64,000 bases of DNA from Thiohalocapsa sp. ML1 (GTDB lineage: Bacteria > Pseudomonadota > Gammaproteobacteria > Chromatiales > Chromatiaceae): the NCBI RefSeq assembly GCF_001469165.1, contig NZ_JABX01000027.1, positions 1-64,000 of the forward strand, read 5' to 3'. Numbering within the stretch: position 1 is the first letter of the stretch; each line of letters opens with the position of its first letter. The notes beneath the pieces were generated by a model, which ran no database searches, had not been told where the DNA came from, and saw only the letters and a program-made list of their open reading frames with translations. The position numbers and the translations under genes are program-made. Shown one piece after another: positions 1 through 6,770 of this stretch.

Positions 1-324
1 TCGCCGGGCCGGCCGTCGCCGGGCCGGAGAGCCGACCTCCAGGTCGGCTCTTCGCCAGCGCATCCCGCTCTGTCGCCGTGTTGACCTGGAGGTCAACACT
101 CCAGTCAACACTCCAGTCAACACTCCGGTCAACACTCCGGTCAACACTCCGGTCAACACTCCGGTCACTCCCGCCAACACCGCAGACATTCCATGACGAT
201 TACGACAACGACAACGACGAAACCCCGGTCTCGGGATTTCGGCAGCGAAGCACTAGCTCCTAGCCCCTAGCCCCTAGCCCCTAGCCCCTAGCTCCTAGCC
301 CCTAGCTCCTAGCCCCTGCCTCCC
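1..324. repeat. Composite intergenic repeat element, copy A
   Basis: No gene is visible here. A perfect palindrome lies at 29-50 (core GCCGACCT-CC-AGGTCGGC) and a second at 80-97 (GTTGACCT-GG-AGGTCAAC). From about 88 to 172 the half-site GTCAACACTCC repeats with a 12-bp period. A conserved stretch rich in GACAACGACAACGACG follows (about 193-253), then a heptamer array of CCTAGCC/CCTAGCT units (254-319) running up to the ATG at 325. The same modules in the same order recur inverted at 23.8-24.2 kb and partly at 39.4 and 48.9 kb. I do not recognise it as a named insertion sequence and see no transposase. Confidence 0.8.
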
Positions 325-1926
325 ATGGATTTGGTCAACACCCTGTTCCAGTCCGCCCCCTGGGGCGTGCTCCGCATCGGCCTGCACGCGGTCTTTCTGC
401 TCGCGGCGCTGTACGTGCTGAAGCAGATGCTGGACCTGCGCGCCGTCGTCGGGCTCAAGCACCTGGCCAAGCCGCGGGCGGGGTTCGCCGCCGCCGGCGT
501 GCTCGCGGTGCTGGCGTTCGGCGCCGTGCTCGCGTATCAGGCGAGCTGGCAGCTCTCCGGCACGGCGCGGCCGGAGCTCATCGCCTTCATGCAACTGCAC
601 GACCGCCGGCAGTTCAATCCCGCGCACTGGATCGAGCGCGGGCGCATCCTGGATGTCGCCGGCACCGTGCTCGCCGAGACCCGCGCCGTCGAGGCCCCGG
701 CCGGGCTCCAGGCCCAGCGGCACTATCCCTTCGGGCCGGACTTCGCCCACGTCGTCGGCTATGCGGACCCGCGCTTCGGCGCCTCCGGCATCGAGTCCGC
801 GACCAACGTGCTGCTGAACGGCGGCAAGCCCGACTCCTGGCGCGACTGGGGCGAGCTTGGCAAGCAGATCCTGACCAAGAGCAAGCGCCCGAAGGGCAAC
901 GACGTGACGCTGACGCTGGATGCGGCGCTGCAACGGCTCGCCGTCGAGCGCCTGGGCGAGCGCGCCGGCGCCGTGGTGGTGCTGCGCCCGCAGGACGGCG
1001 CGGTGCGGGTGCTCGCGAGCACGCCGTCCTTCGACCCGAACCACATCGACGCGGACCTCTTCCTGCGCGCGGACCCGCAGACGCGGCTCTTGAACCGCGC
1101 CACCGCCGGGCTCTACCCGCCGGGCTCGACCTTCAAGGTCGTCATCGCCGCCGACGCGCTGGACCGCGGCTTCCGCAGCCTCATCGACTGCCCGGCGGAC
1201 GGCTGGACCACGTCCGGGCGCTACCGCAAGATTCGCGATCACGAGTACTACGAGGCGCGCCGCGCCGGTCGCGGCTGGCGCGGACACGGGCGCATCGGCA
1301 TGACCACGGCGCTGGCGGACTCCTCCAACGTCTTCTTTGCGCAGCTCGGCGTGCACCTCGGCCACGAGGCCTTCCGCGCGACCGCGGAGCGCTTCCTGTT
1401 CAACAGTCGCGTCACCATCGGCGCGGGCGACTCGGGCCGGCAGCTCATGCGCACCGGGCGCATCCCGCGCATCCCGGCCTCGGACCGCTACGGGCTCGCG
1501 CAGGCCTCCATCGGCCAGGGCAAGGTGCTGGCCACGCCGGCGCAGATGGCGCTCATCGCCGCCGCCATTGCCAACGACGGTGTCGCGGTGCGGCCACGGC
1601 TCCTCGCCGACGAGGAGCCCGCCGCCATCGGCCGCTTCATGCAGGCGGGCACGGCGCAGGAGCTGCGCTCGATCCTGCGCAAGGCGGTCGCAGACGGCAC
1701 CGGGCGCAGCATCGAGACGCCGGGGCTCGCCATCGCCGGCAAGACCGGCACCGCCGAGAACCCCTTCGGCGCATCGCATAGCTGGTTCATCGGCTATGCG
1801 CCGGCGGAGCGCCCGCGGCTCGCCTTCGCGGTGCTGGTGGAGCACGGCGGCTACGGCTCCACGGCCGCGGCGCCCATCGCGCGGGATCTCCTGCTGCTGG
1901 CGCAAGAGCGCGGCCACCTGCCATGA
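325..1926 (+). CDS. Penicillin-binding protein, transpeptidase domain
   Basis: This is a peptidoglycan DD-transpeptidase anchored in the inner membrane that crosslinks stem peptides in the periplasm. The 533-residue product has two hydrophobic segments near the N-terminus (about 15-36 and 54-71). All three catalytic motifs of the penicillin-binding family are present: STFK with nucleophile Ser268, SSN at 333-335 and KTG at 473-475. It is shorter than FtsI/PBP2 (about 580-630 residues), so the pedestal domain is reduced. A FtsW/RodA-like gene starts 19 bp downstream, the usual pairing of a SEDS glycosyltransferase with its class B PBP. Heptamer repeats end directly before the ATG and leave no clear ribosome site. 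The pair may be an extra, specialised wall-synthesis couple; the dcw cluster is not nearby. Confidence 0.85.
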   Translation: MDLVNTLFQSAPWGVLRIGLHAVFLLAALYVLKQMLDLRAVVGLKHLAKPRAGFAAAGVLAVLAFGAVLAYQASWQLSGTARPELIAFMQLHDRRQFNPAHWIERGRILDVAGTVLAETRAVEAPAGLQAQRHYPFGPDFAHVVGYADPRFGASGIESATNVLLNGGKPDSWRDWGELGKQILTKSKRPKGNDVTLTLDAALQRLAVERLGERAGAVVVLRPQDGAVRVLASTPSFDPNHIDADLFLRADPQTRLLNRATAGLYPPGSTFKVVIAADALDRGFRSLIDCPADGWTTSGRYRKIRDHEYYEARRAGRGWRGHGRIGMTTALADSSNVFFAQLGVHLGHEAFRATAERFLFNSRVTIGAGDSGRQLMRTGRIPRIPASDRYGLAQASIGQGKVLATPAQMALIAAAIANDGVAVRPRLLADEEPAAIGRFMQAGTAQELRSILRKAVADGTGRSIETPGLAIAGKTGTAENPFGASHSWFIGYAPAERPRLAFAVLVEHGGYGSTAAAPIARDLLLLAQERGHLP

Positions 1927-1945
1927 CCCACACCGGTAGCTGAGC

Positions 1946-3307
1946 ATGGCCAAGCCCGCCCGCCCCATCACCCTGGCCGAGCGCTGGGACGCCCGCGCGC
2001 CGGAGCGCCGGCTGCTGGCGTGGGTGCTGTTCGCCATCGGCGTCGGCTTCGTGATGGTGCTGGGCGCACTGCCGAAGGACGGCATCCCGGTGCGCTGGAC
2101 GGACCTCGTACCACCCGTCGGCTTCGCGCTCGCCTTCGCCGGCGCGCATCTGGTCTTCGTCGCCGCCGGCTTCCGCGGCGATCAACTGATGCTGGCGGCG
2201 GTGGCCTTCCTCGCCGGCGTCGGGCTCCTGGTGCAGTTCCGCATGGGCGCCTATGCGGGTGGTGCCCTCACGCTCGATCACCTGGTGCTGCCGGTGGGTG
2301 TGCTGGCGCTCACGCTGACGACGCTGGCCTGCATGGACGGCCGCTACCGGCCGCTGGCGGCGGGGCTCTGGTTCTGGGCGGTGCTGTCGCTCGCGCTTGT
2401 GGCCTTCGTGCTCGCCACCGGGCAGCGCTTTCGCGGCGCGGTGTTCGGTGCCGGCTTCATCACGCCGACGGAGGGGCTCAAGCTCACGGTGGTGCTGTTC
2501 GCGGCCGCCTTCGTGGACCGCCATGCACAGGCGCTGGCCAAGTGGCACGCGCCCGTGCCCTTCCCGCCGCTGCGGGCGCTCTGGCCGCTCGGGCTGTTCA
2601 GCGCGCTCTTGCTCGGGCTGCTGCTGGTGCAGCGCGACCTTGGCCTGGCGCTGATGCTCGCCGTCGTGCTGCTGCTTCAGCTCGCGGCCGGCACCAAGCG
2701 CGTCTGCTATCTGGTCTATGGCGCGCTCGCCGCCGCCGCCGCGGGCTATGCCGTGCTCCAGTTCTTCAGCCACGGCCAGCGTCGCGTCGCGAGCTGGCTC
2801 GACCCCTTCGCGGACCCCACCGGCGCCGGCTGGCAGGTGCTCCAAGGCCTGTCGGGCATGTACGCCGGCGGGCTCTGGGGCGAGGGCTTCAGCCAGGCGC
2901 GCCCGCGCTACACGCCCATCGCGGAGTCGGACTTCGTCTACGCCGTGGTGGCGGAGGAGCTCGGCTTCGTCGGCAGCGCGCTGTTGCTCGTCTTCTTCGG
3001 GCTGCTGTGCTGGCGGCTGATGCTGATCGCCGCTCGCGCCAAGTCCCCCTTCGGCACGCTGGTCGCAACCGGCCTTGCCGCGGTCTTCACGGTGCAGACG
3101 CTGCTCAACGTCGGCGGCGTCACCAAGGCCATCCCCATCACCGGCGTCACGCTGCCCTTCATCAGCCAAGGCGGCAGCAGCCTGCTGGTCACCTGCCTCG
3201 CGCTCGGGCTGGTGCTCGCGATCTCCGACGGGGAGCCGAAGCCGGTGCGACAGAAAGCCGCGCCGCGCCGCGCCGGCGCGGCAAGGGCTCGGGCGAGTGC
3301 CCGCTAA
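1946..3307 (+). CDS. FtsW/RodA/SpoVE (SEDS) family peptidoglycan polymerase
   Basis: This multi-pass membrane protein (453 residues, about ten hydrophobic segments) belongs to the SEDS family, which polymerises lipid II into glycan strands. The C-terminal family signature is clear: the segment with PITGVTLPFISQGGSS near residue 400, and GLWGEGFSQARPRYTPIAESDF near 310-330 carrying the conserved ESDF. It lies 19 bp after the penicillin-binding protein, so the two are probably co-transcribed and work as a polymerase/transpeptidase pair. The tail after the last helix is basic and Ala/Arg-rich. Whether it acts in division or elongation cannot be told from sequence alone. Confidence 0.85.
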   Translation: MAKPARPITLAERWDARAPERRLLAWVLFAIGVGFVMVLGALPKDGIPVRWTDLVPPVGFALAFAGAHLVFVAAGFRGDQLMLAAVAFLAGVGLLVQFRMGAYAGGALTLDHLVLPVGVLALTLTTLACMDGRYRPLAAGLWFWAVLSLALVAFVLATGQRFRGAVFGAGFITPTEGLKLTVVLFAAAFVDRHAQALAKWHAPVPFPPLRALWPLGLFSALLLGLLLVQRDLGLALMLAVVLLLQLAAGTKRVCYLVYGALAAAAAGYAVLQFFSHGQRRVASWLDPFADPTGAGWQVLQGLSGMYAGGLWGEGFSQARPRYTPIAESDFVYAVVAEELGFVGSALLLVFFGLLCWRLMLIAARAKSPFGTLVATGLAAVFTVQTLLNVGGVTKAIPITGVTLPFISQGGSSLLVTCLALGLVLAISDGEPKPVRQKAAPRRAGAARARASAR

Positions 3308-3522
3308 CTTTTCAGATCAGCAAGGACGGGCGCGAGCCGGTGGCACCGTTCCCCTGCCGACCCGGCTGTTCCGGCTGCGTCTGGAAAAGCTCGAAAGCCT
3401 GTGTGCCCCGGGTATGCCGCAGAAATTCCGCGAAGCCCGCCTACGGCTGCTCGAAGGCCTCCCGCCGCCTAGCCAAGTTAGGCGGCGCGGGCTAAGCTCG
3501 CTGGTCACCGCGACAGCGTGCC
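3308..3522. other. Intergenic region with strong hairpin
   Basis: No gene is recognised on either strand. A GC-rich hairpin with arms GCCGCCTA and TAGGCGGC around 3464-3486 could stop transcription after the ftsW-like gene, although no U-tract follows it. Confidence 0.35.
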
Positions 3523-4611
3523 ATGAACATCGCCTGGATCATCGACCGCGTCAGCACGCAACACTACCGCTGGTCCCGTCACGCCGATTCGATCATGTCG
3601 AAGAATCGAGAAGAAAAGCGCCGCCGGAAAAAGCAACAGGCGCGCCGTCAGGGGCAGGCCGCGACGAGCAAGCAGCCAGCGCCTCGCGAGCTGGTGCTCG
3701 TGCCGAGTGCGCAGACGCTGTGGCGAACCCTGCACCTGGACTTGAGCGTCCAAGAGCGGTTGCACGCGACGACAAAGGCGGTGCAGCCGTCGCTGTTGAA
3801 ACGTGACGCACCCAAGATCCGACGCATCGAGCAGGCTGCGGACCTGGCGGCCTTGCTGGACCTCGCACCGGCTGCAGGCGGCTTGGCTGAGTATGCCTGG
3901 CTCAAGCGGGTGACGGAGCTCGGTGCAGGCGCCGCTGCCGAGATCGTCGCGCGGGTGCACAGTGATTGGATGCGATCGCAGCGGCAGTCGAGCGGGAGCG
4001 TTGATGAGCGATTCATCGGCGCGCTGCGGTGGTGCGGCGACGCTGGAGCCGGGGCGCTGATCGATTGCTGGGACGCGCTGGACGACTACGGACGCAGCCT
4101 GGCGAGCGTTGCGCTCGGTTTGCTCGATGCGCACACGGAAGCCGACCGACTATGGATCTTCTTCGAACGTACGCGCTCCGACTCGACCACGAACTGGGTC
4201 GGCCCGCTTTGGGGCTTGATCGACTTCGCGGACGCGCGTGCTGCGGACGCTTTGTTGGACCTCTTGCTTGGCCAGCGGGAGTTTTACGAGCGGTACGGAT
4301 TCTTGTCCCGCGGCGGTGACCGCCGAGCGGTTCTGCCGTTGTTGGCGGCGACGTTCGATGGTCCGGAGTGGCTGCGTGCGGATGCGACCTGGGCACTGAC
4401 CGGCATCGCGCATCGCCTGGGCCGGGAAGGCTTTCGCGAGGCCATGAATGACGCCGAGGCCGCCGCGAGCGCGCCGGCAGAGACGATCGACACGGTGGTC
4501 GATAGCATCTTTCGGTTTTCGCAAGACGCTGTAGAGAGGCACTTCGAGACCTTCTACAATCGTTACCCGAGCTTCCTCGCCAGTACCCGCGCCACTGGTC
4601 GGGCGCTTTGA
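3523..4611 (+). CDS. Hypothetical protein, HEAT-repeat-like alpha-helical
   Basis: I do not recognise the family. The product has 362 residues from the first ATG. An internal ATG at 3595 gives 338 residues starting MSKNREEKRRRKKQQARR and may be the true start, because the first 24 residues look unstructured. After the very basic N-terminus the rest is helical with Ala/Leu/Asp-rich repeats (GALRWCGDAGAGALID, DARAADALLDLLLG, DRRAVLPLLAATFDGPEW) that read like HEAT/PBS-lyase-type repeats, suggesting a protein-binding scaffold. There is no signal peptide or membrane segment. GC is a little lower than in the flanking genes. A run of 14-bp direct repeats starts 8 bp after the stop. Confidence 0.55.
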   Translation: MNIAWIIDRVSTQHYRWSRHADSIMSKNREEKRRRKKQQARRQGQAATSKQPAPRELVLVPSAQTLWRTLHLDLSVQERLHATTKAVQPSLLKRDAPKIRRIEQAADLAALLDLAPAAGGLAEYAWLKRVTELGAGAAAEIVARVHSDWMRSQRQSSGSVDERFIGALRWCGDAGAGALIDCWDALDDYGRSLASVALGLLDAHTEADRLWIFFERTRSDSTTNWVGPLWGLIDFADARAADALLDLLLGQREFYERYGFLSRGGDRRAVLPLLAATFDGPEWLRADATWALTGIAHRLGREGFREAMNDAEAAASAPAETIDTVVDSIFRFSQDAVERHFETFYNRYPSFLASTRATGRAL

Positions 4612-4618
4612 CCAGCTT

Positions 4619-4680
4619 AGGGAGCCCACCTCAGGGAGCCCACCTCAGGGAGCCCACCTCAGGGAGCCCACCTCAGGGAG
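4619..4680. repeat. 14-bp tandem repeat, four copies
   Basis: The unit AGGGAGCCCACCTC occurs four times without change between 4619 and 4674, followed by a partial fifth (AGGGAG). It lies between the end of the HEAT-like gene and the minus-strand nifB-like remnant and replaces that remnant's 3' end. Confidence 0.9.
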
Positions 4681-4682
4681 AC

Positions 4683-4945
4683 CAGACGTCGCGCTGCTCC
4701 AGCAAGCGGCAGCGGCCGGGGCTGACCTCCTAGACCCGGAACTGCTTGGCGTGGCCGAAGTGCTCGCTGACGGCGAGGCCTTCCTTGCTGGCGACGGCAA
4801 CCTTGAGCGGTGTGGGGGTGGGCGGGGTCAAGCTGGGATTACCTGCATGCGGGCCGTTGGGGCAGGCTTCGTTGTCGTTGTCGAATTGCGCGGGATGCCG
4901 AAGCTCCCCCGCGTCGTCGTTTCGCGGCTGCAGCCGCTCCCACGG
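4683..4945 (-). pseudogene. Remnant of NifB/NafY-type FeMo-cofactor-binding domain
   Basis: Read on the minus strand from about 4945 downward, one frame gives a linker and then PLKVAVASKEGLAVSEHFGH followed by AKQFRV, stop, EVSPGRCRLLEQRDV. This is the start of the dinitrogenase iron-molybdenum cofactor domain found at the C-terminus of NifB and in NifX/NafY, which bind the iron-molybdenum cofactor or its precursor. A TAG (4730-4732) sits where the family has an aromatic residue, and the end of the domain is lost in the 14-bp tandem repeats. No start or radical-SAM part remains here. It is therefore a dead fragment, pointing to nitrogen fixation in the lineage. Confidence 0.6.
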
Positions 4946-4946
4946 G

Positions 4947-5216
4947 TCAGAGGTTGATCTCGGCGCCCACCGGGTTGCGCTGGACCTGCTGCATCTCTTC
5001 CGGCGTCTTGGCCTTGATGCCGAGCGCGTGGAGCTTGCCGGTGGCGATCTCGGTCTTGAACAGGTCCAGGATGCCGCGCTGGCGCTCCAGGGTCTTCATG
5101 CCCGCGAAGGCGGGCGTGACGACGTAGACCTCGAAGCTGCACCGTTCGCCGGCGACCTCGATGACGGCGTCGGGGTAGAGGCCGCGGATGCGGGCGATGA
5201 TCTCGTCTTCGTGCAT
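4947..5216 (-). CDS. BolA/IbaG family protein
   Basis: This small protein (89 residues) has the BolA class II-KH fold pattern, including FEVYVVTPAFAGMKTLERQR and a LHALGIKAKTPEE ending like IbaG. BolA proteins bind CGFS monothiol glutaredoxins and share a [2Fe-2S] cluster in iron trafficking. The gene lies 10 bp downstream of a CGFS glutaredoxin gene on the same strand, which supports that partnership. The usual SHF motif is here CSF: a Cys is present, but the His that commonly ligates the cluster is missing, as also occurs in some cysteine-type BolA members. Confidence 0.85.
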   Translation of the reverse strand: MHEDEIIARIRGLYPDAVIEVAGERCSFEVYVVTPAFAGMKTLERQRGILDLFKTEIATGKLHALGIKAKTPEEMQQVQRNPVGAEINL

Positions 5217-5226
5217 GTCTGGTCCC

Positions 5227-5562
5227 TCAGCTCGCGGCGGCGGCCTTGGCGGCCTTGGCGGCCTGGAGCATGTCCATCAGCTCGCCGGACTCCATCAGCT
5301 CGGCGACGATGTCGCTGCCGCCGATGAGCTCGCCGCCGATGAAGACCTGCGGATAGGTCGGGAACTGCGACACGGCCGGCAGACGCTCGTAGATGAACGG
5401 CGATTGCAGCACGTTGACGAAGGCGTAGTCGATGCCCGTGTCGGTCAGGATCTGCGCCGCGCGAGCGGAGAAGCCGCACTCGGGCTTCTCGGGCGTGCCC
5501 TTCATGTAGATGAGCACGGGGTTGTCGCTGATCTGCTGGCGGATCTTCTCTTCGGTGGTCAT
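5227..5562 (-). CDS. grxD: Grx4-family monothiol glutaredoxin
   Basis: This is an iron-sulfur carrier glutaredoxin of 111 residues. The active site CGFS lies at about 29-32, preceded by KGTPEKPE. The glutathione-binding elements FPTYPQVFIGGELIGGSDI follow the family closely. The monothiol site with the CGFS loop marks a [2Fe-2S] transfer protein rather than a disulfide reductase. The ATG at 5562 gives the family-standard N-terminus (MTTEEKIRQQI); a longer open frame upstream is not conserved. bolA follows 10 bp downstream, so the two are probably co-transcribed. The C-terminus ends in an Ala/Lys-rich tail. Confidence 0.93.
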   Translation of the reverse strand: MTTEEKIRQQISDNPVLIYMKGTPEKPECGFSARAAQILTDTGIDYAFVNVLQSPFIYERLPAVSQFPTYPQVFIGGELIGGSDIVAELMESGELMDMLQAAKAAKAAAAS

Positions 5563-5825
5563 GGTTTGGGCTCCGGTTGCGGCAGGGGGCGCGTCGCGCG
5601 CGTGCTGACTGGTGACGCGATGAGGCGCCGCCCGCGGCGATGCCGAGGCATTAAGCAAATAACGAGCCGGGCTGGATCTGTCCGTAAGCCGCTGTTTTCG
5701 CAGTTCGGGGCGCAGCGGCGGGCCTGTCGCGTCCACCGCAGTCCAACGGGTGGGCCGTTGCGATTGCGACAAACCGCGTTGGGATCTGGGTTGAGGGGAG
5801 GCGAGCGGTTTGACCCGCGTGCCGG

Positions 5826-6707
5826 TCAGGTCCCGTCGATGCGATCGTAATAGCGAGCGCGATACAGAAGCCGCGGCACCTCGCCGTCGGTGAAGCCGGT
5901 GCGGGTGTGCAGCACGTTGTTGCTGATGAGGCCCCAGCCGGACTCGAGCCGGCCGCGGAAGTGCCAGGGCGTGTCGCGGTGCAGCACGTCCTTGAGCCAG
6001 GCGACGGCCTCGCGCGTGAGCGGGTCGTCGCGCCAGACGATGTTGCGCGCGCGGTTGGTGTAGCGCATGTGCAACTGCCCGTCGGGGCGCACGGCGAACA
6101 CGGGGCCGGGCTGGTCCGGGCGCACCTGGGCGCCGTCCACATGGCTCGCGGGGATGGTCATGCACTCGGGGTGCATCAGCGCGCGGATGTAGTCCGGCGA
6201 CTGGTCGCGGACCAGGATGTAGACGATCTCGTGGTCGAGCAGGTCGTTGGCGCCGCCGTCCGCGGCCGGGTGCACGCAGTGCAGCAAGAGCGCGTCGATG
6301 CGTCGCTCGGGGCTGTTGTAATAGCCGTCGGTGTGCCAGGCGATGGGCCGGTTGGAGTAGGGGATGTAGTCGCGGTGGCGGGCGTCGGTCTGCACCGTGA
6401 GCGAGGTGATGGCGTCGTCGTCGGCACCGCGGTTGTGGTCCAGCCGCGTGAGGCCGAAGGCGGCGCCGAGCCGGGTTGGGATCTCCTTGTCAGGGTCGTC
6501 GCCGGTGTTGCCGATGTAGATGGCCATGTTCGCGCGCCGGCAGCGCTCCAGGATGGCCGCATGCTCCGCGGCCGTGAGCCGGCGCGGGTCGTCGATCTCG
6601 ACGATGAGGTCAGCGAGCCGCGTCGGCGCATCGGCGAGCTTCTGCTCGCGCCAGGCGAGGTAGGCGTTGTCGGAGCCGAGATCGAAGGGCGATGCGGGCA
6701 TGGTCAT
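5826..6707 (-). CDS. TauD/TfdA family Fe(II)/2-oxoglutarate dioxygenase
   Basis: The product has 293 residues and the double-stranded beta-helix dioxygenase pattern. The iron-binding motif HTD is at about residues 125-127 (AWHTDGYY), the distal His lies in NNVLHTRTGF near 271, and the 2-oxoglutarate-binding Arg is likely in the same segment. Such enzymes hydroxylate small substrates using O2 and 2-oxoglutarate. The substrate cannot be inferred, though taurine, gamma-butyrobetaine-like and carnitine-like compounds are known for the family. A second ATG two codons in (6701) is equally plausible as start. It stands alone between grxD and ptsP. Confidence 0.8.
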   Translation of the reverse strand: MTMPASPFDLGSDNAYLAWREQKLADAPTRLADLIVEIDDPRRLTAAEHAAILERCRRANMAIYIGNTGDDPDKEIPTRLGAAFGLTRLDHNRGADDDAITSLTVQTDARHRDYIPYSNRPIAWHTDGYYNSPERRIDALLLHCVHPAADGGANDLLDHEIVYILVRDQSPDYIRALMHPECMTIPASHVDGAQVRPDQPGPVFAVRPDGQLHMRYTNRARNIVWRDDPLTREAVAWLKDVLHRDTPWHFRGRLESGWGLISNNVLHTRTGFTDGEVPRLLYRARYYDRIDGT

Positions 6708-6770
6708 TGACGCGAAAGGCGGCGGCTGCGGCGGGCCGTGGATTCTCGCACAACCAGCGGGGTCTTGGCC

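Noticed and set aside
295-2085. Long antisense open frames opposite the penicillin-binding protein (and similar ones opposite ftsW, ptsP, metA, rpoD, midA, ubiB)
   Set aside because: In high-GC DNA the opposite strand of a real gene stays open; these are Arg/Ala/Gly-rich, match no family, and the plus-strand genes have full motif sets.
4746-5327. 193-codon plus-strand frame across bolA
   Set aside because: It is antisense to bolA and grxD, which have full family support, and to the nifB-like remnant.
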